NCBI RefSeq assembly: GCF_019334305.1
Contig: NZ_JAHWGH010000032.1
Span: 43,681 to 107,680 of the forward strand
DNA length: 64,000 bases
Reading direction: 5' to 3'
Source of the DNA: Rossellomorea orangium
Lineage (GTDB): Bacteria > Bacillota > Bacilli > Bacillales > Bacillaceae_B
Of this stretch, positions 8,593 to 17,094 are shown piece by piece; the stretch's first letter is position 1, and each line of letters starts with the position of its first letter. The notes beneath the pieces were generated by a model that saw only the letters and a program-made list of their open reading frames with translations, had not been told where the DNA came from and made no database searches. The position numbers were made by a program, and so were the translations under genes.

Positions 8593-9780
8593 TTATTGTT
8601 GAACCGAAACGGGTACAGCACCTTTCTTTCTCAAAGGTCTGTCATATTGACTGGTGATCAATAATGATACGACGAAGAACCCAATGAGTGTCATAAACAG
8701 CACCTGCATGCTGAAAAGATCCACCAGCACTCCTCCTATGAACGGTCCGATCATTCTTCCACCCGTTGCCGTGCTGTTGACTATCCCCTGATAAAACCCT
8801 TCTCTGCCCTTGGGAGCCAGTGAGTTCGCGATGGTCGGAACCGCCGGCCAGATAAGCATTTCACCGATGGTCAAAATGATCATGGCAACCGCAAACCATT
8901 GAAATTGATCTGAAATCGACGCAACGCCGAACGAGATCATGAAGATAATGGTTCCGATCATGATTTGAAGCTTTAAATTGTTTTCAAAACGCTTGATCGC
9001 TTTTGATAATAGCGGCTGGGCAAGAACGATCAGTGCTCCATTGATGGTCCACAATAAGCTGTATTGTTTTAAAGAAATATTGATTTCCTGAGTATAGGTC
9101 GCAATGGTGGACTGCCATTGAACATACCCCATCCAACATAATAGATAAGCCACGCATATAAACAGCAGGGCTTTCAATTTTGATTTATCCTTAATCACCT
9201 TTGATTCATTCAATACGGATGTTTGATGACCTGCAACCGAGATATTCCGATACCCAAACAACGCAATGAAGAAAAATACGATATACATACTGAGATTAGC
9301 CAGGAATATATAGTTAAAGGAAAACGAGGCAACGAATCCACCCAATGCTGCTCCAACAGCCACTCCAATGTTTTGAGCGACATAGACAGAATTGAATGCC
9401 TTCCTCCCTCCTTCCGGCCAAACAGAACCTGCCATGGCATACATGGAAGGAAATACGATTCCTGAGCCAAATCCAACAATCGTCAAGAAAACAACATAGA
9501 AAGTAAAACCATGCCAGATATTCATACCGATCAGGGCCGATAATGTAATCGATATTCCTGTAAGGATAGAACGATAACCACCAAAACGATCGAATAAGCT
9601 TCCTCCGATCAGATTACCGATGACACTCGCGCCTGCATTCAGCATCAGCACGATACCTGCCACGGACAGTGACTTTCCTAAGTTCTCATGAAGGTAAATG
9701 GTATTAAGCGGCCATAAGAAAGAGGCACCCGTCACATTTACCATCATTCCTATGACAAGCAACCATAATGATTTGGGCAT
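8593..9780 (-). CDS. yttB: MFS transporter (YttB-like)
   Basis: A 395-residue membrane protein with about 12 hydrophobic helices and MFS signatures: GNLIGGSLFDRFGGYRS in the loop between helices 2 and 3, and GREGFYQGIVN in the second half. Likely a proton-coupled drug or metabolite exporter of the DHA1 type; substrate unknown. The start at 9780 is chosen for AAAGGGGG seven bases upstream; the frame extends 24 codons further but lacks a site. A 10-bp inverted repeat (9814-9840) lies in the leader. Position relative to ytqA matches B. subtilis yttB. Confidence 0.85.
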   Translation of the reverse strand: MPKSLWLLVIGMMVNVTGASFLWPLNTIYLHENLGKSLSVAGIVLMLNAGASVIGNLIGGSLFDRFGGYRSILTGISITLSALIGMNIWHGFTFYVVFLTIVGFGSGIVFPSMYAMAGSVWPEGGRKAFNSVYVAQNIGVAVGAALGGFVASFSFNYIFLANLSMYIVFFFIALFGYRNISVAGHQTSVLNESKVIKDKSKLKALLFICVAYLLCWMGYVQWQSTIATYTQEINISLKQYSLLWTINGALIVLAQPLLSKAIKRFENNLKLQIMIGTIIFMISFGVASISDQFQWFAVAMIILTIGEMLIWPAVPTIANSLAPKGREGFYQGIVNSTATGGRMIGPFIGGVLVDLFSMQVLFMTLIGFFVVSLLITSQYDRPLRKKGAVPVSVQQ

Positions 9781-9813
9781 ATTTTTGCCCCCTTTCCATC
9801 CTTTTATTTCGAG

Positions 9814-9840
9814 TCCCAAAAGGATTTTACTCCTTTTGGG
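9814..9840. repeat. Inverted repeat in the leader of the MFS gene
   Basis: CCCAAAAGGA and TCCTTTTGGG, separated by seven bases, lie 34-60 bases before the MFS start. It could be a repressor operator or an RNA hairpin in the 5' leader. No regulator gene is adjacent. Confidence 0.5.
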
Positions 9841-9871
9841 GTTAGGGGGCAAGAATTATTTCTTAGATTCA

Positions 9872-9905
9872 TAAAAATAACCAGGCACTCAAGATGAGCA
9901 CCTGG
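9872..9905 (-). terminator. Terminator of the ytzC unit
   Basis: Stem CCAGGTGCTC/GAGTGCCTGG (9881-9905) with one wobble, followed on the minus strand by TTATTTTTATG. Confidence 0.85.
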
Positions 9906-9915
9906 CTTGTAAAGG

Positions 9916-10080
9916 TTATTTCCCGTTATGATGATTGGATTTAACAGGCTGACCCTGTTTTTCGTAACGTTTTTTTGCTTCTTTCACCGGATTGTTTTCT
10001 GCGCCGAATTCAGTATCCAGCTTACGGAAATCACTCCGGGTCTTTTGTTCAGGGTTGTTTTGATCAGAACGTGTACTCAA
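9916..10080 (-). CDS. Small hydrophilic protein of 54 residues, TTG start
   Basis: The frame encodes a highly charged, soluble protein starting MSTRSDQNNPEQKTR, with the core DFRKLDTEFGAE, and ending KSNHHNGK. It begins at a TTG that overlaps the ytzC stop as TTGA and has a perfect GGAGGT site eight bases upstream, and it ends just before a strong terminator, so it is very likely translated and coupled to ytzC. No transmembrane segment or cysteine. Composition (Asn, Gln, Lys, Glu) resembles small spore or stress proteins, but I do not recognise the family with confidence. Confidence 0.75.
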   Translation of the reverse strand: MSTRSDQNNPEQKTRSDFRKLDTEFGAENNPVKEAKKRYEKQGQPVKSNHHNGK

Positions 10081-10370
10081 TGTAATTTACCTCCTACGAC
10101 ATTCGGATCATGATCTAACAAGATCATCTCATTTTGAAGAGTCTGTAGCTGCAGTCGCATGCGATGCAATTGCTCACGCTGTTGGGAGTTGGCGCTGTTC
10201 GCCATGTGAGCTACGTCGTTCACTGCCTCTTCAAGCTGCTGCATGGCTTGAGTGTACTCCACATCATGATAATGCTCCTGCTGCGACCCTGATTTATATT
10301 GTTCTTGAGCGTAACGAATGGCATCTTCACACTTTTGAATGCATTCATCCATTGAATTTCTTGTTGCCAT
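10077..10370 (-). CDS. ytzC: YtzC-like protein (DUF2524)
   Basis: A 97-residue helical protein rich in Gln and Glu. The segments EEAVNDVAHMANSANSQQRE and LHRMRLQLQTLQNEMI match the Bacillus YtzC family, which has no established function; it is predicted to form a coiled-coil. The ATG at 10370 follows GGAGGT at eight bases; the longer frame lacks a site. It lies divergent from ytqA, as in B. subtilis, and overlaps the start of the 54-residue gene downstream. Confidence 0.85.
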   Translation of the reverse strand: MATRNSMDECIQKCEDAIRYAQEQYKSGSQQEHYHDVEYTQAMQQLEEAVNDVAHMANSANSQQREQLHRMRLQLQTLQNEMILLDHDPNVVGGKLH

Positions 10371-10587
10371 TTCGACTACCTCCCTGACATATGGAATCAA
10401 GAAGAGGAAGGTCCTATCCTTACTCTTCTCCATCTTAGTTTGAGCTTGATTGCCTGTTTCAAAAGTGGTAATCTTCGCCTATTTCTCACTGCAGGATACA
10501 TTTGACCCCTTGTTCATGATAAAATCTTTTTGAACGTCCTGAATACATACGATTTTACACATTGAAATATAGGAGGTGTTTGTCGTC

Positions 10588-11541
10588 GTGACAAACCCAT
10601 TTCCATATGCCACAGATTCAAAACGATATCATACGTGGAATTACCATTTGAGGAATCATTTTGGTCATAAAGTGTTTAAGGTTGCTTTAGACGGCGGCTT
10701 TGATTGCCCGAACAGAGATGGCACGGTTGCTCACGGAGGCTGCACGTTTTGCAGTGCTGCAGGCTCCGGGGACTTCGCCGGAAGCAGGGTCGATCCATTA
10801 GAAAAGCAATTCAATGACATCAAAGAAAAAATGCATAAGAAGTGGAAAGACGGAAAATATATGGCGTATTTCCAGGCATTCACGAACACTCATGCACCCG
10901 TAGAAGTGCTCAGGGAAAAATATGAGTCTGTTCTTAAACAAGAAGATGTCGTAGGGATCTCCATCGCCACTCGCCCCGATTGCCTTCCGGACGACGTCGT
11001 TGAATACTTGGCTGAATTAAATGAAAGAACGTATTTATGGGTGGAGCTGGGACTTCAAACCGTTCATGAAAAAACGGCTGGGCTGATCAACAGAGCTCAT
11101 GATTACCAGTGTTATATTGATGGCGTCAATAAATTGCGAAAGCATGGAATTCGTGTATGTTCCCATATTATTAACGGTCTTCCTAAGGAAAATAAGGAAA
11201 TGATGATGGAAACAGCACGTGAAGTAGCGAAATTAGACGTTCAAGGAATCAAGATACACCTCCTACATTTATTAAAAGGTACTCCAATGGTCAAGCAATA
11301 CGAAAAAGGACTAGTGGAATTTATGGACTTCGACAACTACGTCAAACTCGTCTGCGATCAACTGGAAGTGATCCCCCCTGAAATGATCGTCCACCGCATT
11401 ACCGGGGACGGACCTATCGACTTGATGATCGGACCTATGTGGAGTGTGAATAAATGGAGCGTACTGAACGCCATTGACGATGAACTGAAGCGCCGGGACA
11501 GCTGGCAGGGGAAATTTTACAAAGTGGATGTGAAAGCATGA
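10588..11541 (+). CDS. ytqA: Radical SAM enzyme YtqA (MnmL) of tRNA wobble modification
   Basis: A 317-residue radical SAM protein of the TIGR01212 type. The cluster-binding cysteines lie in CPNRDGTVAHGGCTFC near residue 44, a longer spacing than the usual CX3CX2C, as is normal for this family. Bacillus YtqA has been reported to act, under the name MnmL, in the route to mnm5s2U at the wobble position of tRNAs. The GTG at 10588 is preferred because AGGAGGTG lies about ten bases upstream; a GTG overlapping that site would add four residues. It overlaps ytqB by ATGA, so the two are translationally coupled. Confidence 0.88.
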   Translation: MTNPFPYATDSKRYHTWNYHLRNHFGHKVFKVALDGGFDCPNRDGTVAHGGCTFCSAAGSGDFAGSRVDPLEKQFNDIKEKMHKKWKDGKYMAYFQAFTNTHAPVEVLREKYESVLKQEDVVGISIATRPDCLPDDVVEYLAELNERTYLWVELGLQTVHEKTAGLINRAHDYQCYIDGVNKLRKHGIRVCSHIINGLPKENKEMMMETAREVAKLDVQGIKIHLLHLLKGTPMVKQYEKGLVEFMDFDNYVKLVCDQLEVIPPEMIVHRITGDGPIDLMIGPMWSVNKWSVLNAIDDELKRRDSWQGKFYKVDVKA

Positions 11542-12110
11542 AATTAGATCGAATCTTACCTTTTGCAAGACAGCTTCTGGAACGGGCTGTCAAGCCGGGA
11601 GATATCACCATAGACGCAACCCTTGGGAATGGGCATGATACCCTGTTCCTTGCTCGCTTGGTTGGAGAAAACGGACGTGTATATGGGTTTGATATTCAAG
11701 AAGAAGCCATCGAAAACACCAGGGAACAGCTCAACACCCATGATTTGGCCCATCGGGTGACCCTTTTTCACCAGGGACATGAAACTGTCATGAACGTCAT
11801 CCCTCCATTGCATCACGGGAAAGTGACGGGTGCAGTCTTTAATCTTGGATACTTACCGGGCGGTGACAAGGATATCGTCACCCGTCCGAAAACGACGATA
11901 CTCGCCTTAAATCAAATCCTTGAAATGATGGCCCCTGAAGGAATCCTTGTTCTGGTGATTTATCACGGACACCCTGAAGGCGCAGTGGAACGGGATTACA
12001 TCCTTCGCTACGTTGAACGACTGGATCAAAACTACGTTCATGTCCTCAGGTACCAATTCATGAACCAACTCAATAACCCGCCGTTTATCGTGGCGTTGGA
12101 GAAGAGATGA
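11538..12110 (+). CDS. ytqB: tRNA aminomethyl-uridine methyltransferase YtqB (MnmM)
   Basis: A 190-residue SAM-dependent methyltransferase. Motif I is DATLGNGHDTLFLA (residues about 28-41) and the acidic SAM ribose ligand lies in GRVYGFDIQ. The NLGYLPGGDK segment corresponds to motif IV of this family. In B. subtilis the enzyme is reported to convert nm5s2U to mnm5s2U at tRNA position 34 (MnmM). Its start overlaps the ytqA stop by four bases, so one two-gene operon ends at the hairpin at 12114-12147. Confidence 0.9.
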   Translation: MKLDRILPFARQLLERAVKPGDITIDATLGNGHDTLFLARLVGENGRVYGFDIQEEAIENTREQLNTHDLAHRVTLFHQGHETVMNVIPPLHHGKVTGAVFNLGYLPGGDKDIVTRPKTTILALNQILEMMAPEGILVLVIYHGHPEGAVERDYILRYVERLDQNYVHVLRYQFMNQLNNPPFIVALEKR

Positions 12111-12113
12111 AAA

Positions 12114-12147
12114 TAGGGACGGACCTCCCCTCGGAGGTCCGTCCCTA
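12114..12147. repeat. Palindrome of the GGGACGGACCT family between convergent genes
   Basis: TAGGGACGGACCTCC pairs with GGAGGTCCGTCCCTA, loop CCTC, with CTTTTTT following on the plus strand. It terminates ytqB on plus and probably the luciferase-like gene on minus. Second of four family members. Confidence 0.85.
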
Positions 12148-12152
12148 CTTTT

Positions 12153-13148
12153 TTATAATAATTCGTTCGCGATCAGTTCGAATGACTTGAGCTTATCGTT
12201 GAAGTCATATGTGATGCTCACGAGCATGATTTCATCGGTTTGGTACTGCTCGCTTAGTGCGAGTAGCTTTTCTCTCACTTTCTTCGGACCTCCCACGACC
12301 ATACGTTTGCGATTTTCACGTACCCGCATTTCTTCGAATGGCGTGTACTGATATGCCGCCGCTTTCTCGGGGCTTGGGGTTCCGTTTGAGCGCATGCCCT
12401 GCTCGATCATCAGGATGGATAAATCAATGCTGGATGCGACTCTTTCCGCTTCTTCATCCGTTTCGGCACAGATGGCAAATACGGCAACGATGTTCTTCGG
12501 TTCTTTCAGGTATTCAGAAGGAACAAAGTTATTTCGGTAGGCTTGGGTGTATTGCGGTCCGCCTTCTCCATTGATGAACTGGGCAAATGTATAAGGCAGT
12601 CCTTTCTGTGCCGCAAGCATGGCACTGGATGGACTTGAACCGAGCATCCAGACTTCCGGCATGGTTTTGATCATCGGGGCTGCCGTGAGTCCCTGGTACG
12701 GATGGGCATCAGGCAGGGAATCCGTCAAATAGCCTAGCAAGTCATCTATTTGTTCCGGATACCGATTCACATCTCTCGGTTTCCCGTCATGTAGGGCCAT
12801 CGTCGCCATCGGCATCCCACCAGGCGCCCTTCCCAATCCCAAATCGATTCGATTCGGATTCAATCCTTCAAGCAATCGGAAATTTTCGGCTACTTTGTAT
12901 GAAGAATAATGGGGGAGCATGACGCCGCCGGAACCTACCCGGATTCTTGACGTATTTTGTGCAAGATGCGCAATCAATACTTCCGGTGATGAACCGGCAA
13001 GGCTCGTGGAATCATGATGCTCTGATACCCAGAACCGTTCAAACCCTAATTTCTCTGTATGTTGTGCTAATTTCACTGTATTATTCAAAGCCTCTTGAGG
13101 GCTCATTCCTTCGGCAATCGGTGACTGATCTAAGACACTTAGCTTCAA
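12153..13148 (-). CDS. LLM-class flavin-dependent oxidoreductase
   Basis: A 331-residue luciferase-like monooxygenase of the group 1 type found in Bacillus (YceB, YwcH, YvbT relatives). Typical segments are LSVLDQSPIAEG at the N-terminus, FERFWVSEHH near residue 40, IRVGSGGVMLPHY near 75 and LGLGRAPGG near 105. It probably uses FMN or reduced flavin; substrate unknown. I choose the TTG at 13148: AAAGGAG lies eight bases upstream, whereas the ATG three codons earlier directly abuts that site and could not be initiated from it. It stands alone between two terminators. Confidence 0.85.
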   Translation of the reverse strand: MKLSVLDQSPIAEGMSPQEALNNTVKLAQHTEKLGFERFWVSEHHDSTSLAGSSPEVLIAHLAQNTSRIRVGSGGVMLPHYSSYKVAENFRLLEGLNPNRIDLGLGRAPGGMPMATMALHDGKPRDVNRYPEQIDDLLGYLTDSLPDAHPYQGLTAAPMIKTMPEVWMLGSSPSSAMLAAQKGLPYTFAQFINGEGGPQYTQAYRNNFVPSEYLKEPKNIVAVFAICAETDEEAERVASSIDLSILMIEQGMRSNGTPSPEKAAAYQYTPFEEMRVRENRKRMVVGGPKKVREKLLALSEQYQTDEIMLVSITYDFNDKLKSFELIANELL

Positions 13149-13220
13149 AATGGACATCTCCTTTAATTGATGTGTGTATTATTATCAATTCTGATGAAAA
13201 AAATGTCCACTAACATGCTT

Positions 13221-13253
13221 AAAGGGTGACGGCCGGAATGGCTGTCACCCTTT
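13221..13253 (-). terminator. Terminator of inhA
   Basis: A stem AAAGGGTGAC/GTCACCCTTT extended by GGCC/GGCT pairs, seven bases after the inhA stop. The T tail on the minus side is weak, so efficiency is uncertain. Confidence 0.65.
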
Positions 13254-13259
13254 GTATGC

Positions 13260-15680
13260 TTATTTTTTGTAGATTAACACTTTACCGACTGATTTGTCAG
13301 AGCTTTGACCGATTACACGGAATTTCAATCCGTAGTTAGGTACGTTACGCCCAGCGTCTACCATACCTTTATTGCTGTAGTCTTTACTATCGTCGAATAG
13401 TGGATTACGTTTAGTATGGTTGTCTTTCATCGTCAGTCCAAGTAATTCAGTGTAATCAAGGAACATTTTTTCTGATTTGTCCAGGCTGAATGCTGCATCG
13501 TGAACCTGGTAGCGTGTAGATCCTACAGATCCGTCGCTCCAGTAGTTTGTTTTTTGGTCAGCATCGACAACCCCGACGAAACCGTCTCCTGGATGATTAC
13601 CTGTCCAGTTATCGCTGTATGATTTATCTACATACCATACAACCAAACCATCATCGAATTGCATTAAGCTTGCACCGCGGCGGATGTTGGCAAGACCTTC
13701 ATCTACACCGTTGTGACTGCGCCATTCAAGCAGGTAATAATGCTCTTTATAAGAAATTCCGTTTGATACTTCGAAGCCTTTTGTTTCAAATTGAGGCTCG
13801 CCTTCAGCACCATCTTCAAACACAACATTTCCATCGACTGTTAACGTGGCGTTATCCAAAGCGAAACCATCAAGAGCCAGGCCGCCATCTGTAACGTAAT
13901 TGAATGTAAGGGTTACTTTTTGTCCTGCAAATTGGCTTAAATCGTATGACTTATCAACCCATTCACCTTTAGTTGATTCAGCACGAGTATCTCCATCCGT
14001 ATCGTCGTCACCGATTGTGTCCAATTCAACTTCCTCACCGCTGTCCGTTGTAGCCGTAACGTGAAGGAAATCGTAATCGTACTCGACATCATATAACGTT
14101 TTGAAGCTGAATGTAGCGTTTGTTGCATTCGTTAAGTCAAATTCAGGAGAAACCAGTGATGTATTAAGGTCGTCACCTTTTGTACTGTAGTAGTACTTTT
14201 CACCAAACTCAGGCAGGATTCCTTGTACCTCTTTGGCAGGAAGATTCACTTTCACAACATCGTTATTTGTCCCCTTTGTTGCTGCTTCATCCAATAGATA
14301 TTCTTCACCTTTGCGGGTAACATCTGCTGCATCGATTTCTTCGCCAGATTGCCAGTTCCCTTCAGTTCCTTCATTGTCCACTACAGCAGAAGCCTGGAGC
14401 ATTTCTTTCATATAAGGACTGAATCCTGAAGGCATTGTACCCGGGATATCCCCTGCCCAGCTTCCGCTTGCCATGATGGACCAATAGCTCACCGGTTCAC
14501 CTGTTCCAGTGTATTGGGTATCGTATTCATCTGGAAGGCCTAAATCATGTCCGAATTCATGGGCCATAACACCGACTGCACCGTCTTCAGGTTCAATTGT
14601 GTAGTCGTATGCATACATGGTTCCTTCACCCCAGTAATCAACTTCAGGAGTAGGAGATCCCGCAATCGGGAAGATTCCACCAAGGTTCCAGCGGTGAGAC
14701 CAGATAGCGTCAGATCCCAATGATCCCCCACCAGCTTCTTCACCGACACCAGAATGTATAACCATCAGGTGGTCAACAAGTCCGTCCGGCTCTAAGTAGT
14801 TTCCGTCACCATCAAGGTCATATCGATCCCATTTGTCATAGTCAGCAAGATTTACGTCCGGGTCAGCTGCTGCTTGAGCAAGTGCTTCCTTGATCAGGCC
14901 GCGTGCATTGACGTCGCTTCCGTCCGGCTGAGGATCATTTCCGCCATATGCAGCTGCCGGTTTGCTTGCTGTGTACCAGCCTGCAACGTTTCCGTCAACT
15001 GAATAACTTCCACCAGATTGCTGCTCATAGTATTGCTTCATTGAAACATATGTCTTGCCATCGGGACCTTTCCAACCGCCTGTTCCGAATAGCATATCTT
15101 GGTAATGCTCGCGTGAATAGGCATCGTCCCCTTCATAATACATATCCGTTTCATCAGCTGTCATGGAATTATGAGGCTTGTCCGGATAGTCTACAAGAAG
15201 TACCAATACTTCATCGGTACGTTTTTCACCATCATACGCCTCTTCTTTTACCGGATCCGGAGAGTTCTTCTTGGCATGACCAAGTTTATTTCCTTTACCG
15301 TTTTTAACCCCATTGTCTTTCATGGCTTTTTGAAGTTTATCTTTCGTTTTTGCTTCTTCACTGTGAAGGTCGCCTTCACCTTCATCTGCTTGTTTCTCAG
15401 CGGATTCTGCTTTGGCTTCCAGGAATTTTTGCAATCCCTTTTGTGCTTCTGCAGCAGTAGCGTTCTTCTTGATTTTTCCTTCTTTCTTCAGCATCTCGAT
15501 CAGGCGATCATCATTCGCAATACCTAAATCGAAAGCTCCTCCATGCTTATGATCATATTTCACCGTTGGCTTTGCTAACACATTCTCAGGCCCTACCGTT
15601 GCAGCTGATGCAGGTACAGCAAATGCCCCTACACTCAGAGCCGCAACCATGGCCATCGATAATACTTTACGAGATTTCAA
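13260..15680 (-). CDS. inhA: Immune inhibitor A, secreted M6 metalloprotease
   Basis: An 806-residue exported zinc protease. The signal peptide is clear: MKSRKVLSMAMVA, a hydrophobic core, and cleavage after VPASA near residue 26. A Lys/Glu-rich propeptide of about 120 residues follows. The zinc site HEFGHDLGLPDEYD begins near residue 374 and a DLDGDGNYLEPDG loop resembling a calcium site lies near 290. The C-terminal half contains MAM/jelly-roll-like beta domains (VDGNVVFEDGAEG). The start is TTG at 15680 with AAAGGGGG eight bases upstream. In B. cereus relatives the enzyme degrades antimicrobial peptides and host proteins; here it is probably a scavenging exoprotease. Confidence 0.95.
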   Translation of the reverse strand: MKSRKVLSMAMVAALSVGAFAVPASAATVGPENVLAKPTVKYDHKHGGAFDLGIANDDRLIEMLKKEGKIKKNATAAEAQKGLQKFLEAKAESAEKQADEGEGDLHSEEAKTKDKLQKAMKDNGVKNGKGNKLGHAKKNSPDPVKEEAYDGEKRTDEVLVLLVDYPDKPHNSMTADETDMYYEGDDAYSREHYQDMLFGTGGWKGPDGKTYVSMKQYYEQQSGGSYSVDGNVAGWYTASKPAAAYGGNDPQPDGSDVNARGLIKEALAQAAADPDVNLADYDKWDRYDLDGDGNYLEPDGLVDHLMVIHSGVGEEAGGGSLGSDAIWSHRWNLGGIFPIAGSPTPEVDYWGEGTMYAYDYTIEPEDGAVGVMAHEFGHDLGLPDEYDTQYTGTGEPVSYWSIMASGSWAGDIPGTMPSGFSPYMKEMLQASAVVDNEGTEGNWQSGEEIDAADVTRKGEEYLLDEAATKGTNNDVVKVNLPAKEVQGILPEFGEKYYYSTKGDDLNTSLVSPEFDLTNATNATFSFKTLYDVEYDYDFLHVTATTDSGEEVELDTIGDDDTDGDTRAESTKGEWVDKSYDLSQFAGQKVTLTFNYVTDGGLALDGFALDNATLTVDGNVVFEDGAEGEPQFETKGFEVSNGISYKEHYYLLEWRSHNGVDEGLANIRRGASLMQFDDGLVVWYVDKSYSDNWTGNHPGDGFVGVVDADQKTNYWSDGSVGSTRYQVHDAAFSLDKSEKMFLDYTELLGLTMKDNHTKRNPLFDDSKDYSNKGMVDAGRNVPNYGLKFRVIGQSSDKSVGKVLIYKK

Positions 15681-15947
15681 ACGCGTTTCCCCCTTTAAAT
15701 ATGTACTAAATATTTACACTAATTAAAATATACTCTACTATTCTGAAAAGTAAATATATTCAGAAAGCATTAGTTATTTAGTATTACGAAATATTGTTAA
15801 TATGATTGTATGTACCTATATTCATCAAAGAAAATGTAAGGACTATCGACATATAAAATTAAAAATCAACAAATTATTAATGTATAAAAATGGTATTAAC
15901 GGTCGTATTTAGAAAAATTTTGTCCAACTATAGTTGTGAAAAAAGAC
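15681..15947. other. AT-rich upstream region of inhA
   Basis: About 270 bases with very high A+T and no open frame. It should hold the inhA promoter and control sites. Several poor -10-like sequences are present and I cannot choose between them. Confidence 0.4.
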
Positions 15948-16000
15948 AAAAAGAGGGACGGACCTCGAAAACCATTTCGAAGGTCCGTCCCTCTTTTTTA
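15948..16000. repeat. Palindrome of the GGGACGGACCT family after ytpB
   Basis: AAAAAGAGGGACGGACCT and its complement AGGTCCGTCCCTCTTTTT flank a 15-base apex that itself contains CGAAA/TTTCG. On both strands the stem ends in a run of T, so it should work as a bidirectional terminator. On the minus strand it lies just past the ytpB stop. Third of four family members. Confidence 0.85.
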
Positions 16001-16006
16001 CTCTAT

Positions 16007-17086
16007 TCATGACGTTTTTTTCCGGTTTCTCCATTTTCGATAGATTTTACCGTTCATGTAGAAGAATCGGGTGATCCAGCCTGCTTGTCCGATGAATTGT
16101 TTGGAGAAGGATTGGACGTTTGCTTGTTGTAAAGCTTTATCATCTGATAGATAGACTCCTATGAGTCCTTTATTGATCAGGCGATGGAAGTGAGCGTGGG
16201 GAAGTTCACGGGTATGTTCATCTGCTTTGGCCAGAAAATGGAGCAGGCGTTCTTTCAGATGCTCATCATCCTCATAGTAGAAGCAGAAATTCAGATCCCC
16301 TCCCTCCCGGTCTTCATCCTGATCGATGAAGTAGTCGAGAAGAATATGTAAACCTTGGATATAGGGAAAATAACCCCGTTTTATCTTTTCTGTATAGGAC
16401 GGCTGGAAGTCCCGCCTGCAAGCGTATGATACTAAACAAAAGATACCCAGGGTAGAACCTGAGCAGGCGGAGAATTCATACCAATTCATTTCTGGCAGAT
16501 TGGGACGATGGGTTTCAAACCAGTCCTGCAGCCTCCCTACTCTTTCTTCTTCCTTCACGTGCTTATGTATTTGAAGATCACAATAGTATTCACACAGTTC
16601 CAGGAGATCTTTTTTGATGTTGTCATAGTGATTTACATCAGAGAGAACGGATTGACAGGTCAGGACCAAATCCCTTAGATACCCACCATCATCCTGATCG
16701 CTTCTCAACGCATAATAATTTACAGGTTCCGCACCTACTGTCAATGAATCTCTCATGGACCGGTGAAGTAAGGCAAAGTCTTCCGGATCCAGTGATACAC
16801 TCCGGTCGCATAAATTATCCAAATAATCGCTGATTGTCTGATAGGCGACGATGAAGCGGATCGTCTCAGGCTTCTTATCCAGTGCCAAAAGGGACAGGAT
16901 CGCCCCTCCCTCGCAGTGGAACGTTTTATGTTCGATGCTGGCAAGGGCCTGGTTTCTCAGCTCCTGATTGGGTATTTCTTCGGCCCGCTTCTTCCAGCCG
17001 TTCAATTCCTGGTGCACGATTGGAAAAACATTGCGGTATACTCTTGTCATCAATGAAAAGGGATCACTCGGTATCGACAATTTCAT
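16007..17086 (-). CDS. ytpB: Tetraprenyl-beta-curcumene synthase (YtpB)
   Basis: A 359-residue all-helical terpene synthase (DUF2600 family). It cyclises the C35 precursor heptaprenyl diphosphate to tetraprenyl-beta-curcumene, the route to sesquarterpenes made in Bacillus spores. The family's Asp-rich motif is seen as TISDYLDNLCDR near residue 85, and a second Asp-rich region as LLDYFIDQDEDREGGDLN near 245. The start is uncertain: an ATG at 17086 and a GTG at 17089 sit very close to the GAGG, and a TTG at 17080 has better spacing. It follows ytpA by a few bases and is probably coupled to it. Confidence 0.9.
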   Translation of the reverse strand: MKLSIPSDPFSLMTRVYRNVFPIVHQELNGWKKRAEEIPNQELRNQALASIEHKTFHCEGGAILSLLALDKKPETIRFIVAYQTISDYLDNLCDRSVSLDPEDFALLHRSMRDSLTVGAEPVNYYALRSDQDDGGYLRDLVLTCQSVLSDVNHYDNIKKDLLELCEYYCDLQIHKHVKEEERVGRLQDWFETHRPNLPEMNWYEFSACSGSTLGIFCLVSYACRRDFQPSYTEKIKRGYFPYIQGLHILLDYFIDQDEDREGGDLNFCFYYEDDEHLKERLLHFLAKADEHTRELPHAHFHRLINKGLIGVYLSDDKALQQANVQSFSKQFIGQAGWITRFFYMNGKIYRKWRNRKKTS

Positions 17087-17094
17087 CACCTCAT

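Noticed and set aside
8325..8621. Minus-strand frame of 98 codons
   Set aside because: It runs through two strong terminator hairpins and the end of the MFS gene, and has no ribosome binding site.
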